Positions 20,750 through 32,253 of a stretch of 64,000 nucleotides of DNA are shown here, piece by piece; the stretch's first letter is position 1; each line of letters opens with the position of its first letter. Both the position numbers and the translations under genes were made by a program. Below the pieces are notes generated by a model, which worked only from the letters and a program-made list of their open reading frames with translations, had not been told where the DNA came from and did no database searches. Source of the stretch: Zoroaster sp. YZ-2022 (Eukaryota; Echinodermata; Asteroidea; Forcipulatida; Zoroasteridae); the NCBI GenBank assembly GCA_029582265.1, contig CM055823.1, positions 13,714,060 to 13,778,059 on the forward strand, read 5' to 3'.

Positions 20750-21103
20750 GAATAATAATAATAATAATGTGTGGATTTATATAGCGCACGTATCCACCAA
20801 CTAAGTGGTGCTCAAGGCGCATTATATTATTATCCCTGCTCATAAGGCTCATAAATCATTCCTGAAACCATCTCAGCTCCCTGGGGAGTATACAGCTCAA
20901 TTGCTGCCATTTCTAGCGCATATAGAGCAAACCAACTCTGCCTTCACAGGTACCCATTTAACCCCTGGGTGGAGAGAAGCAATTATGATTAAGTGTCTTG
21001 CTCAAGGACACAAGTGTCACGGCCGTGATTCGAACCCACATTCTGTTGCTAACACCAGAACTTGAATCCGGTAAGCTAGACCGCTCGGCCACGACACCTC
21101 ATA
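20750..21103 (-). mobile_element. tRNA-Leu-derived SINE with LINE-type tail
   Basis: On the minus strand the head (about 21099-21017) reads GTCGTGGCCGAGCGGTCTAG ... GATTCAAGTTCTGG ... GGGTTCGAATCACGGCC. This is a tRNA-Leu(CAA)-like sequence with A and B boxes and a variable arm. The body follows, then GCGCCTTGAGC...GGTGGATACGTGCGC, shared with the LINE 3' end at 108-165, and an (ATT)n tail at about 20768-20750. Confidence 0.8.
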
Positions 21104-21289
21104 ATTAGGATCAAACAATACACTCAACTCAAATACTGTTTTAAAAGAAAGGTTCAGATGTGACAATTTTTAAAAATTGACATTCACAGCTCATTATATA
21201 TGCAAATGTCAAAATTGTGCGCCCGTGCCGTGCATATTTGCAATTAAATTTAATTGTTATTAACCCTCCTATACATGTAGGTTTAACAC

Positions 21290-21560
21290 TCAAAGACACT
21301 CAAAATTTGTATGTCTTTCTTAACCCATTGACTTTGTGCAGTGCACTCAAATACATGCAAACACATGTGGCTGTGTGATAGGAGGTCAAACCCAAAGACA
21401 CTCAAAATTTGTATGTAACTCCCAACCCATTGACTTTGTGCAGTGCACTCAAATACATGCAAACACATGTGGCTGTGTGATAGGAGGTCAAACCCAAAGA
21501 CACTCAAAATTTGTATGTAACTCCCAACCCATTGACTTTGTGCAGTGCACTCATACACAG
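21290..21560. repeat. ~102-bp tandem repeat, 2.5 copies
   Basis: Units share CAGTGCACTCAAATACATGC, GGCTGTGTGATAGGAGGTCA and AACCCATTGACTTTGTG. The two full copies are nearly identical. Apparent ORFs on both strands follow from the repeat. Confidence 0.85.
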
Positions 21561-21739
21561 CTGTGTGTGACTCTGTGCTTTGACCTACCAATTGGAAATG
21601 CACCCAAAAATACTCAAGTGACTGTCTGTGAGTGCCGTGCTGACTGGGCCAAATTTCAGCCTGGGCATAGGAGGGTTAAAGGTTATAAAACAGACGACAC
21701 AGGGATCAAAGTGGAATGCACTCTCTTTTGAAAATCACC

Positions 21740-22600
21740 CCAAAAATTAAGTTGTAAAATGGCCAACTACATTTATTCTCATTTATTTTCTAAGCCTTGT
21801 GTGTTCTGTGTGCTGTGTGCTTTTTTGTAGTCATGGTCATGTATGCGTGTATCTATCCACCCATTTTCTAAGACAGTAAATCTGCACCTACTGTACATTG
21901 TAGGAATCAGTGTTGTAGTCAAGACCACATTAAGACCTTAATGTTCTTCGTCATCACTGCTCATCTCATGATCAGCAACTGCATGAGAAGTTGAGGCTAA
22001 GTAGGGACATACACTGTACATATACATGTACATGTAAGAAAGACAAATGCCTTCTGAACTTGTTTCTGTCAGTGAACTGGGCTTTACTTGCCTGGTCTGC
22101 CTGCTGATGATTGATGTTCTCTCCATAACGATTTGCAAGAATTTATCTTGCCATTTCTGCAACCAGAGAAGCTTCCGTATTCAGTGAATTACATAAATTG
22201 AGACTTTTTTAGCCTGGAAACACTGCATTAAGCAGCTGGATGCATTTATACAGGGGTGATTTTTCGACGTCATCGCTGTCTTGTCTTCGTTATCTGCCAT
22301 GTTGTTGATCCAACAAATTTACATGTAGCTCCAACCCCATTCCCAAATGTCAAGAGAGCAGTAGGTACAAGGTATACAAGGTTAAAAATGATTTTTTGAA
22401 ATATTAAAATTGGATTTTTGTGTATTTCAATATGACGTCACCACAACGTCACAACTTTACCTGAAACTACAGCCTATGTCATAACGTTATTCACAACTAC
22501 ATGTTATGGTCCTAAATACCTATGTGTCAAGTTTGAAGGCTCTGCGATCTTTGGAACTACAATGTATGTTTTTTTGTTCGATAAGTCTCATCGATAAGGA
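21740..22600. other. No gene recognised; body of a hairpin-ended element at the right
   Basis: A minus-strand 74-codon ORF (22162-21938) ends in SSDDEEH and could be an exon fragment, but there is no domain I recognise. From about 22290 on, the sequence (GTCACCACAACGTCACAAC, TCAAGTTTGAAGGC) resembles the interior of the element at 4468-5577 in reverse. Confidence 0.3.
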
Positions 22601-22668
22601 GAACAAAACAAAAAAACAATCTCAAAGAGGTGTTCGCGCTGTCGCATGAACACCTAATAACATTAAGA
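22575..22668 (+). repeat. Hairpin-ended repeat terminus
   Basis: TTTTTTTGTTCGATAAG, GAGAACAAAACAAAAAAACAA, then hairpin AGAGGTGTTCGCGC / GCATGAACACCTAATAA. Same terminal architecture as at 20-105 and (reverse) 4468-4501. Confidence 0.5.
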
Positions 22669-22669
22669 A

Positions 22670-23490
22670 TTATTACTAACACAGTAACACTAACACAGTT
22701 GGGCTACATTACGTTAAGTAGTAAACTTTATGCCTGGGCCTGGGGCAAGGTAAAATTTTAGATTGTAATAATTAGCAGATCAAACTTGAAAATCGCCCAT
22801 TTTTTGTACATGTGGGGTTAGGGCCAATGATGCGGTAAATTAAGTCAGTGTATTGGCCCTCCCAGAATGGGACTATTGTACCTGTCCACTTTTGGGTCGA
22901 GTTGTTTTATTACTTTAGTAGGCCTGTTGTAACATGAGTCGAGGTTGACTTCCACTATGCAACTAGTACAGGCACGAAGCATGAGCGGCATAAACAAGCA
23001 TAAAAGCCTTACCAGAAAGGGTCCAGCCAAAGCTCCAAATCTCGTGTTCACTTCCTTTGTATATATTATGTTGAACTGATGAACTATTCTTGCACTATAG
23101 TTGAACTTCTGTCCTTCGTGTATCAAATGCCTGATCATGTGCCTTCTTTATCCCATCTATCATAATATACTAGCATGCGCATACAGTGTACATAAATATG
23201 CACGTGTTTACAACATAAGCAAGTGCATCTTAATTTGGTATTTACTCAGAGCGTTAATGTGCGCTTCCTCTACCGCTAGATTAACTTTCAAAGGGTGTCA
23301 CAAGATTCAAAGTCCCAATTTTTAAAAAAAGGATTTTGTACTTGCCAATTTCCATATCAAGAATTTGTATACGGTTTAATAAGAAAACACAGTCGGCTAG
23401 ATTTAATTTCCACCGCGGCAACAATTTCTTTCATTATTTAAAGAACTAGCTCACCATTAATTTAGTAAAAATCCTGATTTTGGTCAGAAA
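22670..23490. other. Intergenic flank of the Polinton
   Basis: No gene seen. The stretch ACCTGTCCAC...CTGTTGTAACATGAGTC...GGTTGACTTC (22881-22960) has a diverged same-strand partner at about 41107-41180, on the other side of the Polinton. Confidence 0.35.
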
Positions 23491-23497
23491 CTTATTA

Positions 23498-23732
23498 AGT
23501 AGTATGTCAGATGGGTTCTGAGCCACCTACTAAAAATAGATTTTTTAAATCATTTTTAAAAGAAATTTCTTTAAGTATGGCCTGAGGCCCCATCGTAGAA
23601 TTATTAAAAAATCTTTTCATACGATGTTGCATCCCATTAAAAAGGATTTAATGGCGTTATCGTATATAAACCGCAATAAGTTTTTAAAAAGCGAGTTCAA
23701 AAAGTGAAGAAAAATGTTAAAAATATTATCTG
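23498..23732 (+). repeat. Polinton left terminal inverted repeat
   Basis: AGTAGTATGTCAGATGGG ... TTAATGGCGTTATCGTATAT ... AAAAAGCGAGTT ... GTGAAGAAAAATGTTAAAAA. It aligns along its whole length with the complement of 39715-39947, with visible substitutions and a few indels. Confidence 0.9.
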
Positions 23733-23939
23733 GTTTAATAATAAGGAAAACGACCAAAATATTTATGGAAATACACATTGCCAGAATTGAAAGAGTTTGC
23801 CGAGAATCCACATTGCCTGTAGAATAATTCTCGTGCAAAACAACAGAATAAAGTAGATAAACGCAGTTATTACAACGCGGTCCAAATAACTTCAAACGAC
23901 AAAAACAAAAGATCATTATATAAATTAAATTTTAACCGA

Positions 23940-26900
23940 ATTGAGAGAGCGTATAATCGGTTACGAAAATATTCGAGCTACTCAATTACCTACACGGCGC
24001 GGGGCAGAGCGCAGTTGTTAAAAAGACTACATCATGCCCGCTATTAAAGTGTTTCACTGACTGACCGAAAACAGAGTTGAGATTTTAACGCTCCGTCAAA
24101 AGACGGTGTAGTGAATATTACGCGAGACGAACAATAACGGTTCCGCTGAACCACAGCAAAAAAGATTTAAATATATTTTGGCGAGCGGTAAAACCAAAGA
24201 TTATCACCAAGTTGGCTTTTAGACTTGAAAGAATTTACCGCATTCAAGTTTATGATATTTATACGCGTTAAATTGCATAAAGTAAACTTGAGCGGCGCGA
24301 TCAGTTTTGCCGAAACCAAATTTTTCAATAATAACCGACAAATTGTTTTATTGAATTTAGATGGCATCGAAAAATATACTCGATACTGTTTCTTCACACA
24401 AATTCAAGAGGCTTTAGAAAAATGGACTCAAAAGGGGCAGCGGATGAGGAAATAGATCCTTGCGTCGTAGATATGTAACACTCCATCGCGAAATATCAAC
24501 CTTTGAGGCGGTTCTTATGTATCGAGCTATAGCGACTACATAAAAATAAAAAGCGTGCATCAACGGTAAAAACAAAGACGACGACTGTTTGCGGTTGGAA
24601 CTTCGCATATCTCTTTTCTCTGCGAAAATTCATCCAGAAAGAACGAGTAAATACCCGATTAAAGACGGTTTTAATTTTAATTAATATCGAGGGCTCCTAC
24701 AACCAATCAGCCAGAATTAAGCGAGTAGAGAAACAAAAACAATATAGCGATAAATGTTTTTGGTTAGAATCAAAAACGATTCTAGTTTACAAACTTGAAG
24801 TAACGAATTCAACCAGCGGGCTGGATCGTGATAATTTATTGATTAATTCACCAAAGAACTAGAGATCTCACTACGTTTGGATAAAAAGATGTGAACAAAT
24901 TACTTTACGATCAAACGAGTCACAAAAGAACGTAAACATTTTTGTTTTGGAGATGTTTGCGGGAGTTTTCGACAAAAACGACTATCTCGAAAATCACGAA
25001 GAAATGTGTAGGGAATAAACGACAGACCGACGGCAATCGTGATGCCGGAAAAGAAGGTAAAAACGATACGGTTAGAGATTTATAAATTTTTCATAAAAGT
25101 ACGGGGTTCCTTTCGTAATATGCTCGCCGATATTGCGAAAGTATTATTAAAAATGTTGTAGATGTAAACTCTGGAAGTACTACACAACCACTAAGAACAC
25201 GTCGTTTGCGGTTATTCGTATATTAGAGTTCGTTGCGAAACGGTGAAACTAACGAACCCATCGTTTGAGGCCTACAGAGGAGAAGATGCGGCTAAACACT
25301 TTTAATTGAATTAGAAAAGAAGAAGAAAGATTAACGAGATATTTAAAAACCACAAGAAAATTAAACATGACTAAAGAAAATGTGAAGATTACAACTCTGC
25401 TGGGTGTTGGATATGAAAGACATTTTTAGGAACGCCGACGGTAAGTTTACAAAAGTAGAGATTATTGTCACATTACCGGAAAATATAGAGGCATAACGGT
25501 GTATAATTTAAAACTAAGTTTAAAACCAAACAGAACTTTTATTCGGTCATTATTTCATAATTTGCGAGGATACAGTTACTCATCTCAATATGCAGGCCGC
25601 GAGTCAAACGACAGGGAAATTTAACGTGTATTCCAAACAATATCGAAAATATATTTCTTTTCATCGAACGCTTCACGATTTATAGACAGCGCTCAATTTT
25701 TATTGGCGTCGTTGGATAAACTCATCGTCGACAATTCTTTTCGATTACAACTAAACTCGAACCCTCCTACGAAAAAGAACATCTGTTAAAAAGCAGGGGT
25801 ATTTATCCTTACGAGTACATGGATGGTTTTGAAAAATTTAAAGAGAAACAACTTCCTTTACAAGAAATTTTTATAGTAGTTTAAACAGCCAACACATTAC
25901 TAAGAACAATACGAGCACGCAAAGAATGTATTTTGTATTTTTGATTGTAAATTTGGGAGACTATCACGATCTATACGTGCGTACCGATACTTAACTTATT
26001 GGCGGACGTATTTGAAATTTTCGCGCTGCCGTGAAACAATATGATTTAGATCCATTATTCACTAGTCCCGGTCTGAGTTGGGACGCTTTATTAAGGCGTT
26101 CCGAAACAAACTTTAGAATTGCTCACAGACGTCGACATGCATTATTTATTATTGAGAGGTACGCGCGCCGGAGCGTGTATGGGTGAGTAAACGATACGCT
26201 AAAGCGAATAATGTTTACTTGGACGACTACGACGAATCGAAACCATCGAGTTACCGTATTTGACGCGAATAATTTATACGGCTACGCGATGAAATTCAGC
26301 AACCTTACCGACAGGTAATTTTAAATGGATGACAAATAAACAAATAGACTTAACTCGAGCGAGGGATTAAAAAATAAAGGATGTATTTTAGAAGTCGATT
26401 TACAATCCGAAAAGAATTACACGATTCTCACAACGCGTTCCACTCGCGCCAGAGTCTTTAGTGGTGCCGAAAGAATGGATGAGCGACTATCAAAAGAATT
26501 TACTAAAGACAATAACTCCAAACGTCGTAAAATGGTAGTTCCATTTATACAAAAAAACTACGTGATTCATTATCGTAATTTACGATTGTATTTACAACTA
26601 GGTATGAAACTGACTAAAATTCATCGTGTTTTAGAATTTGACGAATCGTGTTGGATGAAATCGTACATCGATAAAAACACCCAACTCAGAAAACTCGCGA
26701 CTAGCGATTTTGAAAAAGACTTGTTTAAACTCATGAACAATTCAGTTTTTGGAAAAACGATGGAAAATGTACGAAAACGCGTCAACGTAAATTTTAAGCG
26801 GTTAAACGATGAAAAAGCGGAAGGAAATCAAATTCGTTCGCTCATCGCGAAATCAAATTTTTCAGAGGCGATGATTTTCGATAAAGATATAGTAGCGATT

Positions 26901-27501
26901 CACATGCACAAAACAAAACTCGTTCTAAACCGCCCAGTTTACATAGGAATGAGCATACTGGATTTATCTAAACATTTAATGTATGATTTTTATTACAATC
27001 AATTAAAAAATACGGCGAGAGGTGTGAGTTGGTATACACGGATACGGACAAGCTTGTTGTTGGAAATTAAAACTCGAGATGTTTTAAAGATATGAAAAAG
27101 ATAAAATTTATACGATTTTAGTAATTATGATAAGCGTCATTTTCTATTTCTGAAGAAAATAAAAAGTGATTGGTAAAATGAAAGACAAGACCGCGGAACT
27201 CTAATCTCTGAAGTTGTTTGTTTGAGACCCAAAATGTATTCGATACTTTTATCGGACGAAAACAAATAAGAAAAGCTAATGGAGTTAAAAACAAGTTTTA
27301 GAACAATATATTAAACACGGTCGTTATAAACAAGTTTTATCTCTGAAAAATACACTACATCACCCTATGAATTTTATCAGGCATGAAAAACATCGACTAT
27401 ATACAACTCGAATAAATAAAATATCGCTATCACCTTTAGACACGAAGAGACACATTTTAGAAGACGGAATAGTCACTCACGCTTACGGTCTCACCGTTTA
27501 A
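23940..27501 (+). pseudogene. POLB: Polinton protein-primed-type family B DNA polymerase, heavily decayed
   Basis: Readable islands in shifting frames: YLENHEEMC (zinc-like, about 24980), RFIDSAQFLLASLDKL (about 25675), DYHDLYVRTD (about 25960), YDLDPLFTSPGLSWDALL (about 26040), LEVDLQSEKN (about 26390), the long open stretch 26475-27095 with LMNNSVFGKTMENVRKR (Kx3NSxYG-type motif B), and the palm motif C VYTDTDKL (about 27033; normally ends in Ser-Leu). The C-terminus ends HAYGLTV at 27501. Upstream, KYTLPELKEFAEN (about 23770) may belong to a SAP-like or N-terminal part. At least a dozen stops or frameshifts; no activity is possible. Confidence 0.85.
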
Positions 27502-27519
27502 CAACAATTACAATTACAA

Positions 27520-28515
27520 TTACGGCATGATTGGAGGATTTTCTGTATATCGAGGAATAATTTGTAATTCTTCTTTAAAACTACCACGAGCAGGACCCGC
27601 TTCTAAATAATACAAGATGGTTTGATTCGCACCTTTAATAGTTTTAGATATTCTATAAGTTTTATACTCCATATAGGGTCGGTCGCGCGGCGCCTCGTAT
27701 CTTTTCATCTTCGCCGGGTGCGTATAAATATCGAACCAAACTGTTGTTGGGATTCTTTATTCTTTACAACAGCTGGTGAGGCCGGATTTTGCTCGACACT
27801 ACGTAATTTAATCGCGTCTTTAGGTTTCAAATTAATTAGTCGCATCGTCTCATTGTTTAACGCTTTTACGACTAGAGGTAATCTTTTAACCCATTCTCTG
27901 TTTCTCGTGTCGGTCGTTATTTCTTGCGCGTATTGATGTGAAAATAATCTTTCACTCAAGTTCTATTAAATCGCTCCACCATACCCTGAGCTCTGTGATT
28001 ACCGACCTCACTTCTTTGTATTACAACATTATGTTTACTCATCAATACGTTGACGCTACTCATGAATTCTTTTCCAGGATCGACTTTTATAATTTTAGGC
28101 CAAGACAATAACGAACGTTTATAAATTTTCTCAAACGCGTTACCAACTTGCGTAGCTGTTTTATCGGTTAACAGGTTGTGCTTCTTTAAATCTACTGGCT
28201 TCATCAATTGTTAACGAGTATTTGTACGTAAACTCTACCAACTACATCGTGCGGAAGAAACAGTAAATCTGCTTGATGAACCTCATTCGGTTTTCCAAAC
28301 GTACTATTTGATGAAGTTGGCCTTGGAATATATTTAGGATAGGGCAAATAAATTTGCCACAGCGCTTGCTTTTTTATCCACTGTCGAACTGTTTTTACAT
28401 TTACTTTAGTTTCTTTAGATAATTTATTAATTGCATCTAGACCTTTGTAATATCCTCGCGGACTATAATAAGCGTTTGAAAGTTTTAGCTCATTCATTTT
28501 AATATTGTACAACAT
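27520..28515 (-). pseudogene. INT: Polinton retroviral-type integrase, three frameshifts
   Basis: Four abutting minus-strand frames (28515-28204, 28207-27956, 27959-27705, 27708-27520) form one integrase. The catalytic triad is visible: Asp in HQADLLFLP, Asp in KVDPGKEF and Glu in QGMVERFNRT. The N-terminal part has a helix-turn-helix-like stretch (KETKVNVKTVRQW), and the tail (YRISKTIKGANQT) is chromo/SH3-like. The protein would join element ends to host DNA with a 6-bp stagger. It converges tail to tail with POLB (19 bp apart). Broken only by small indels, far fewer than POLB. Confidence 0.88.
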
Positions 28516-28520
28516 ATTTT

Positions 28521-28777
28521 TTATTCATTAGGATTTTTAGGCATGAGCGAATCTGGTAAAATTCCTTGTTTAACTAACGCCATTTGAGTTCCACCGGCTA
28601 ATGCGACCGTCACGGTGAGTTTTAACCCGTCTTTTATACTAAACTTTCCCAAGTTGGCTGGTTCTACGCTTAATACTTTTTTACCGATCATGCTGTATAA
28701 AACTATAAAAACTCCAAAAACGACGCTTTTGTAAAGCGAATCGGCGATTGTTTTTGTTCTATTGGCATTGAAGACAT
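28521..28777 (-). pseudogene. Small Polinton membrane protein, one frameshift
   Basis: The likely start is ATGTCTTCAATGCC at 28777, directly after TATAAAT. The frame shifts near 28740 and continues as SVVFGVFIVLYSMIGKKVL (one membrane helix) then DGLKLTVTVALAGGTQMALV (second hydrophobic stretch) to the stop at 28521. About 85 aa. Comparable two-helix proteins accompany this Polinton lineage; the role is unknown, possibly virion membrane or capsid assembly. Confidence 0.55.
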
Positions 28778-28872
28778 ATTTATAGTCATTTAATATAATA
28801 TTTAAAAAAAACCTGTTATTCCATTTCAAAACAACTCGTTGTTCTCTCGTTATCTGCGAGGAGGGTTCGTTT

Positions 28873-29227
28873 TTAAATGCCGGCTTCTAATAGTAGTTGG
28901 TTCTGTTTCGCTAGGTTTACTAAACAAGAAATAAGCGATACCCCGATAGCTAAACCAATAGCTATAATTATTATAATAGTAGTAACTCGTCGAGTTGTGT
29001 TTCTTTATAACTAGGCGCTTCTTCTTGCTATCGCGAGACGTTTTAACGCTTTTAGCGGGTTTAGCGAGTTGTAGTTTTTTCTTTTTGTTAATTTCGGCTA
29101 GTCTTTTCCCAGCCGCTACTCTGTTTGGGTTTTTTTCTTTTTTAGTCGTTGGTTGGGTTACGGTCTTCGGTGTTGAAGCTTGCGGTTGCATCGGTTCCGG
29201 TTGCGCAATCTGCTCGTTCGTTTCCAT
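28873..29227 (-). pseudogene. Lysine-rich, C-terminally membrane-anchored Polinton protein, frameshifted
   Basis: METNEQIAQPEPMQPQ, then a basic segment (KKEKNPNRVAAGKRLAEINK, followed by more lysines). After a frameshift near 29000 the other frame gives TTIIIIIAIGLAIGVSLIS, a membrane helix, and a stop at 28873. ATG follows AATAAAAGCG. The basic part suggests nucleic-acid binding and the helix suggests membrane or internal-capsid placement; both are inference. Confidence 0.55.
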
Positions 29228-29303
29228 CGCTTTTATTATGTATACTAGATTCTTCTTTCTTTTAAATGTTTTGCCGTAATTAGCGAAGCGCTGAGCGGAG
29301 CGA

Positions 29304-29751
29304 TCAACATACCATTAACTTGTAATATATTTCACACGCTACGGTAGAAAGCATGCTAGAAATGAACGGATCTTTTTCTAAATCTGAAATTAATTTACCT
29401 TCATCATCAATTTGAAATTTATGACCGTACAAATCTATACGATTTAAACTACATGTAAGTCCTAATAGTTTAGCGTATAGCGTTATAATGGCGCTGCCTA
29501 AAGACTGAGTAATATCACGACCTAATTTAGTTTCGTATTGCGTGTGCAGCGCGTCTCGCTCTTTGGTGAACTCTAAAGCTTCAATATCGCTAACGCTTAG
29601 TTCTTTTCCGAAAACTTGCTCGAATCTCCCCCACTACAACCGATAAAAGACGTATTTTTTGTTTCAACGACGTATCATCGTTGTTATCGCTTGCGTCGTC
29701 CGCCAGTGGCATCTGTGGATTTTCGTTCAATAGTTTATGTACTTCTTCCAT
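29304..29751 (-). pseudogene. Conserved Polinton protein of unknown function, one frameshift
   Basis: ATG at 29751 directly follows TATAATAA. The N-terminus reads MEEVHKLLNENPQMPLADDA. After a frameshift near 29640 it continues with VSDIEALEFTKERDALHTQ, KLGRDITQSLGSAIITLYAK and PFISSMLSTVACEIYYKLM to the stop at 29304. A helical protein of about 148 aa. I recognise similar ORFs next to integrase genes in Polintons but know no function. Confidence 0.5.
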
Positions 29752-30053
29752 TTATTATACGTATTCATAGAATAATCGGTTAAATTTATAAAAAAATATA
29801 GAAACCAATAATTAGTTTTAGATAACCCATCAACGTTTAAAAGCTCGTTAAGATTAAACATTAGATCTTTTACTAGTTCATTATCTATATTCGTAAATAT
29901 ATCTTTTACTTTTTCAGTATTCTCGTTTAAAACTTGTACTAGGTTTTTTCTTTCTTTTTCAGTATTGATAAATTGGTTAAGATTATATATAAAATCATTT
30001 ACTCGTTCAGCAGATATGTTCGTAAGTGTAACTTGCACTCGTTCAGCATTCAT
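29727..30053 (-). CDS. Unknown helical repeat protein (108 aa)
   Basis: Open minus-strand frame with ATG after TTTATAAATATGA. It contains a duplicated motif, ISAERVNDFIYNLNQFIN and IDNELVKDLMFNLNELLN about 45 residues apart, so it looks like a two-repeat helical protein. It overlaps the start of the next gene by 25 bases. No family recognised. Could be a young or lineage-specific gene. Confidence 0.45.
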   Translation of the reverse strand: MNAERVQVTLTNISAERVNDFIYNLNQFINTEKERKNLVQVLNENTEKVKDIFTNIDNELVKDLMFNLNELLNVDGLSKTNYWFLYFFINLTDYSMNTYNKWKKYINY

Positions 30054-30094
30054 ATTTATAAATAGATTTTATAATATTTATTAAAATACGAAAC

Positions 30095-30258
30095 AACCCT
30101 GTGAGTAATTGCTAACGACTTAGGGTAATTGCTGAGCAATTGCTAACGACCTAGGGTAATTGCTGATCAATTGCTAACGACCTAGGGTAATTGCTGAGCA
30201 ACCTGTGAGTAATTGCTCTTAACCTGTGAGTAATTGCTAACGACCTAGGGGTAATTAC
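30095..30258. repeat. Intergenic cluster of short palindromic repeats
   Basis: TAATTGCTAACGACCTAGGG occurs about four times in direct orientation, interleaved with the palindrome AATTGCT(G)AGCAATT and CCTGTGAGTAATTGCT. It lies exactly between the ATPase stop (30261) and the promoter region of the 29727-30053 gene. Confidence 0.8.
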
Positions 30259-30260
30259 CC

Positions 30261-30983
30261 TTAGTCGCGTATTTCATAACCGGTAGGTTGATCTGTTTTT
30301 AAAATCAATTTGCGATGTTTAACTTGTTTTAATTTTTCATGAATTTCCATTCTCAACTCTTTCGTAGGTACAACATCATTTTCTCTAAGACAATTCTCGT
30401 ACGAGTCTCTATCTTTACAATAAAATAAACACACCCATTTGAGTTGTTCTCTAAATCAATACGTACGCTATTATATTTTTGTGAAAGAATCCAACAGCTG
30501 TGTTGTACGTGTCTACCGCTAAAAGCCAATTGTGTAATCATACATTTATTATTCTCGTCGTATTTTTTATAATGCAACTGTTTATTAGCGCTGCAATCGT
30601 CGATGATAAACAACGTTTCTTCCGTTTTGAAAGCATCGCTATAAATTTGTATAGCCCTATTCAGCGAGATGTCGTTTAAATCGTTAACGTGTACGTTATC
30701 GTCGTTTAGAACCCATTTTCTATTTTTGTACGTGTCGTTGTAGAAGATGGTGGGGCATAATATAACGATATTTTTAAAATATTTTAAATATTCATTTTCT
30801 AATAAATTTAAAGCAAATTCAGTTTTTCCGCATCCCGTTTGTCCGCAAATTAACGCGGCGTGTGGATATTTAGGTAACATTTTCTTTTTAATATTAAACG
30901 TTTTTAAAAATATCACGCTATCGTACAACTTAGTAATCGACGGATTCAAAACGTGAGTTTCTTATGTTTAGTTGCGCGTCCAT
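30261..30983 (-). pseudogene. ATP: Packaging ATPase (FtsK/HerA-type), two frameshifts
   Basis: Walker A GQTGCGKTEFALNLL (about 30830), Walker B ETLFIIDDCS (about 30610), and downstream sensor-like AFSGRHVQHSCWILSQKYNS. Family role: genome packaging motor of Polintons and related DNA viruses. The best start is ATG at 30983 (MDAQLNIRNSRF), after TTTATTATC. One frameshift near 30948 connects it to the main frame (30949-30353), and a second near 30400 leads to the end KTDQPTGYEIRD at 30261. ~240 aa, the usual size. Confidence 0.85.
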
Positions 30984-31003
30984 GATAATAAAAGTGTACA
31001 TGT

Positions 31004-32204
31004 TTAGTTCACTCGCACTCTCTGATTCTTTTTCAATTTGAATGGTAATTCATTCGGATAAGTTTTGTACTCGTCTTCCGCTTCCGTGTATTTTATTGTC
31101 GGCGCTAGTTCTTAAATCTAAAAATAAACCGTATCGATTTAGTAAATAATTTGCTGGTTTAACGTTAGATAAATTTAACGCTTTAACGACTTGTATAGCG
31201 TGTTGTTGTTTCGAATCACCGAAATATTTTGAAATCTCTTCCCAATGTTGATACCTTCTCATTCCGTGCGCGTAGAGTTGATTGGGAACGCCTTCGATGG
31301 TGATACTAACTTTATCGATTTTCGGATTATAAAATTTATTGCTTTCTTTCACGTTCGGTTCTTTGAATAAAAAACAATATTCCTTTCATACTTTTGCCGG
31401 GGTATTTAAATTTATATTCCACATTGTATCGCGTTTGTTTAACGGAGTCACGCTCTGTCTCAGTACGCGATCGAATAATATGCTCATTCTATTGCTGTAT
31501 TGATTTTTAATCGTTCGAGCGAGTTCCGGCATATGAACGACTTCAAACTCTAAAGAAATCCCGCTTATAATATATTTCACGTTATCGTCGGTGCTTTTGG
31601 TCACATTTTCAAATTTATTAAACACGAGTTCGTAAGTCAATCTATCTCCGATGCCCGACTGATAATAGGGTTGATGATCGGTCAACAATTCAAAATCAAG
31701 CGGAATGTAATATCTATTTTTATACGTATCCGCGATGGCTTTATCTTTTCCTCCGTTTGCAGTTAAATCTTTATCGTTGCCGTCTATTCTCAATTTAGTC
31801 ACGTTTGCATCTTCGATTCCTTGGTACACTAAATTTTCGCGTTGATCTTTGGTCAGCCATTCGTCTTTAAAACAATTGAACACATCCGCGTCGTCCAAAG
31901 AAAATATTTCATTTCCTTCCATTTTAATAATTATATGTTTTACGATGGCTCTACCTATATTTTGTACCAACGTTCTATTCTCATCATCCGTCGAGACGAG
32001 TTCTATATTGAAAGCTAATCGTGATGTATTCGGAACGATGACGTCGTTTATTCCTAAATTTGGAAAACGAACCGTCAACAATTGATTTTCGGTAATGGTG
32101 CTCGGATTATTTGTGATGACTTTTTGACGCAAACCTTTCACACCTCTCGGTTCTCTTATTCTCCTGTATGGATCGAGCGTATCTCCGTACATATTATTAG
32201 TCAT
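31004..32204 (-). pseudogene. MCP: Polinton major capsid protein candidate (double jelly-roll), frameshifted near the C-terminus
   Basis: Main frame 32204-31386 (272 aa) starts MTNNMYGDTLDPYRRI directly after TATAAACT. It is rich in beta-strand segments (LAFNIELVST, RAIVKHIIIKMEGNEIF, YIISGISLEFEVV). The frame breaks near 31390, continues 31352-31050 (VSITIEGVPNQLYAHGMRRY), and after another shift near 31085 ends at 31004. Total about 400 aa. Position beside the ATPase and conservation in this Polinton lineage support a major capsid role. The double jelly-roll fold is inference and not visible directly. Confidence 0.72.
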
Positions 32205-32253
32205 AGTTTATAGTAACAAATATAAAATATTTTTATAAAAAAGTAATTGTAAA

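Noticed and set aside
21017..21099. Functional tRNA-Leu(CAA) gene
   Set aside because: It is the head of a SINE with body and tail; stem mismatches and context argue against a real tRNA gene.
30095..30258. CRISPR-like array in the Polinton
   Set aside because: Repeats are only ~20 bp, spacers are themselves repeat variants, no cas genes, and the context is an animal genome.
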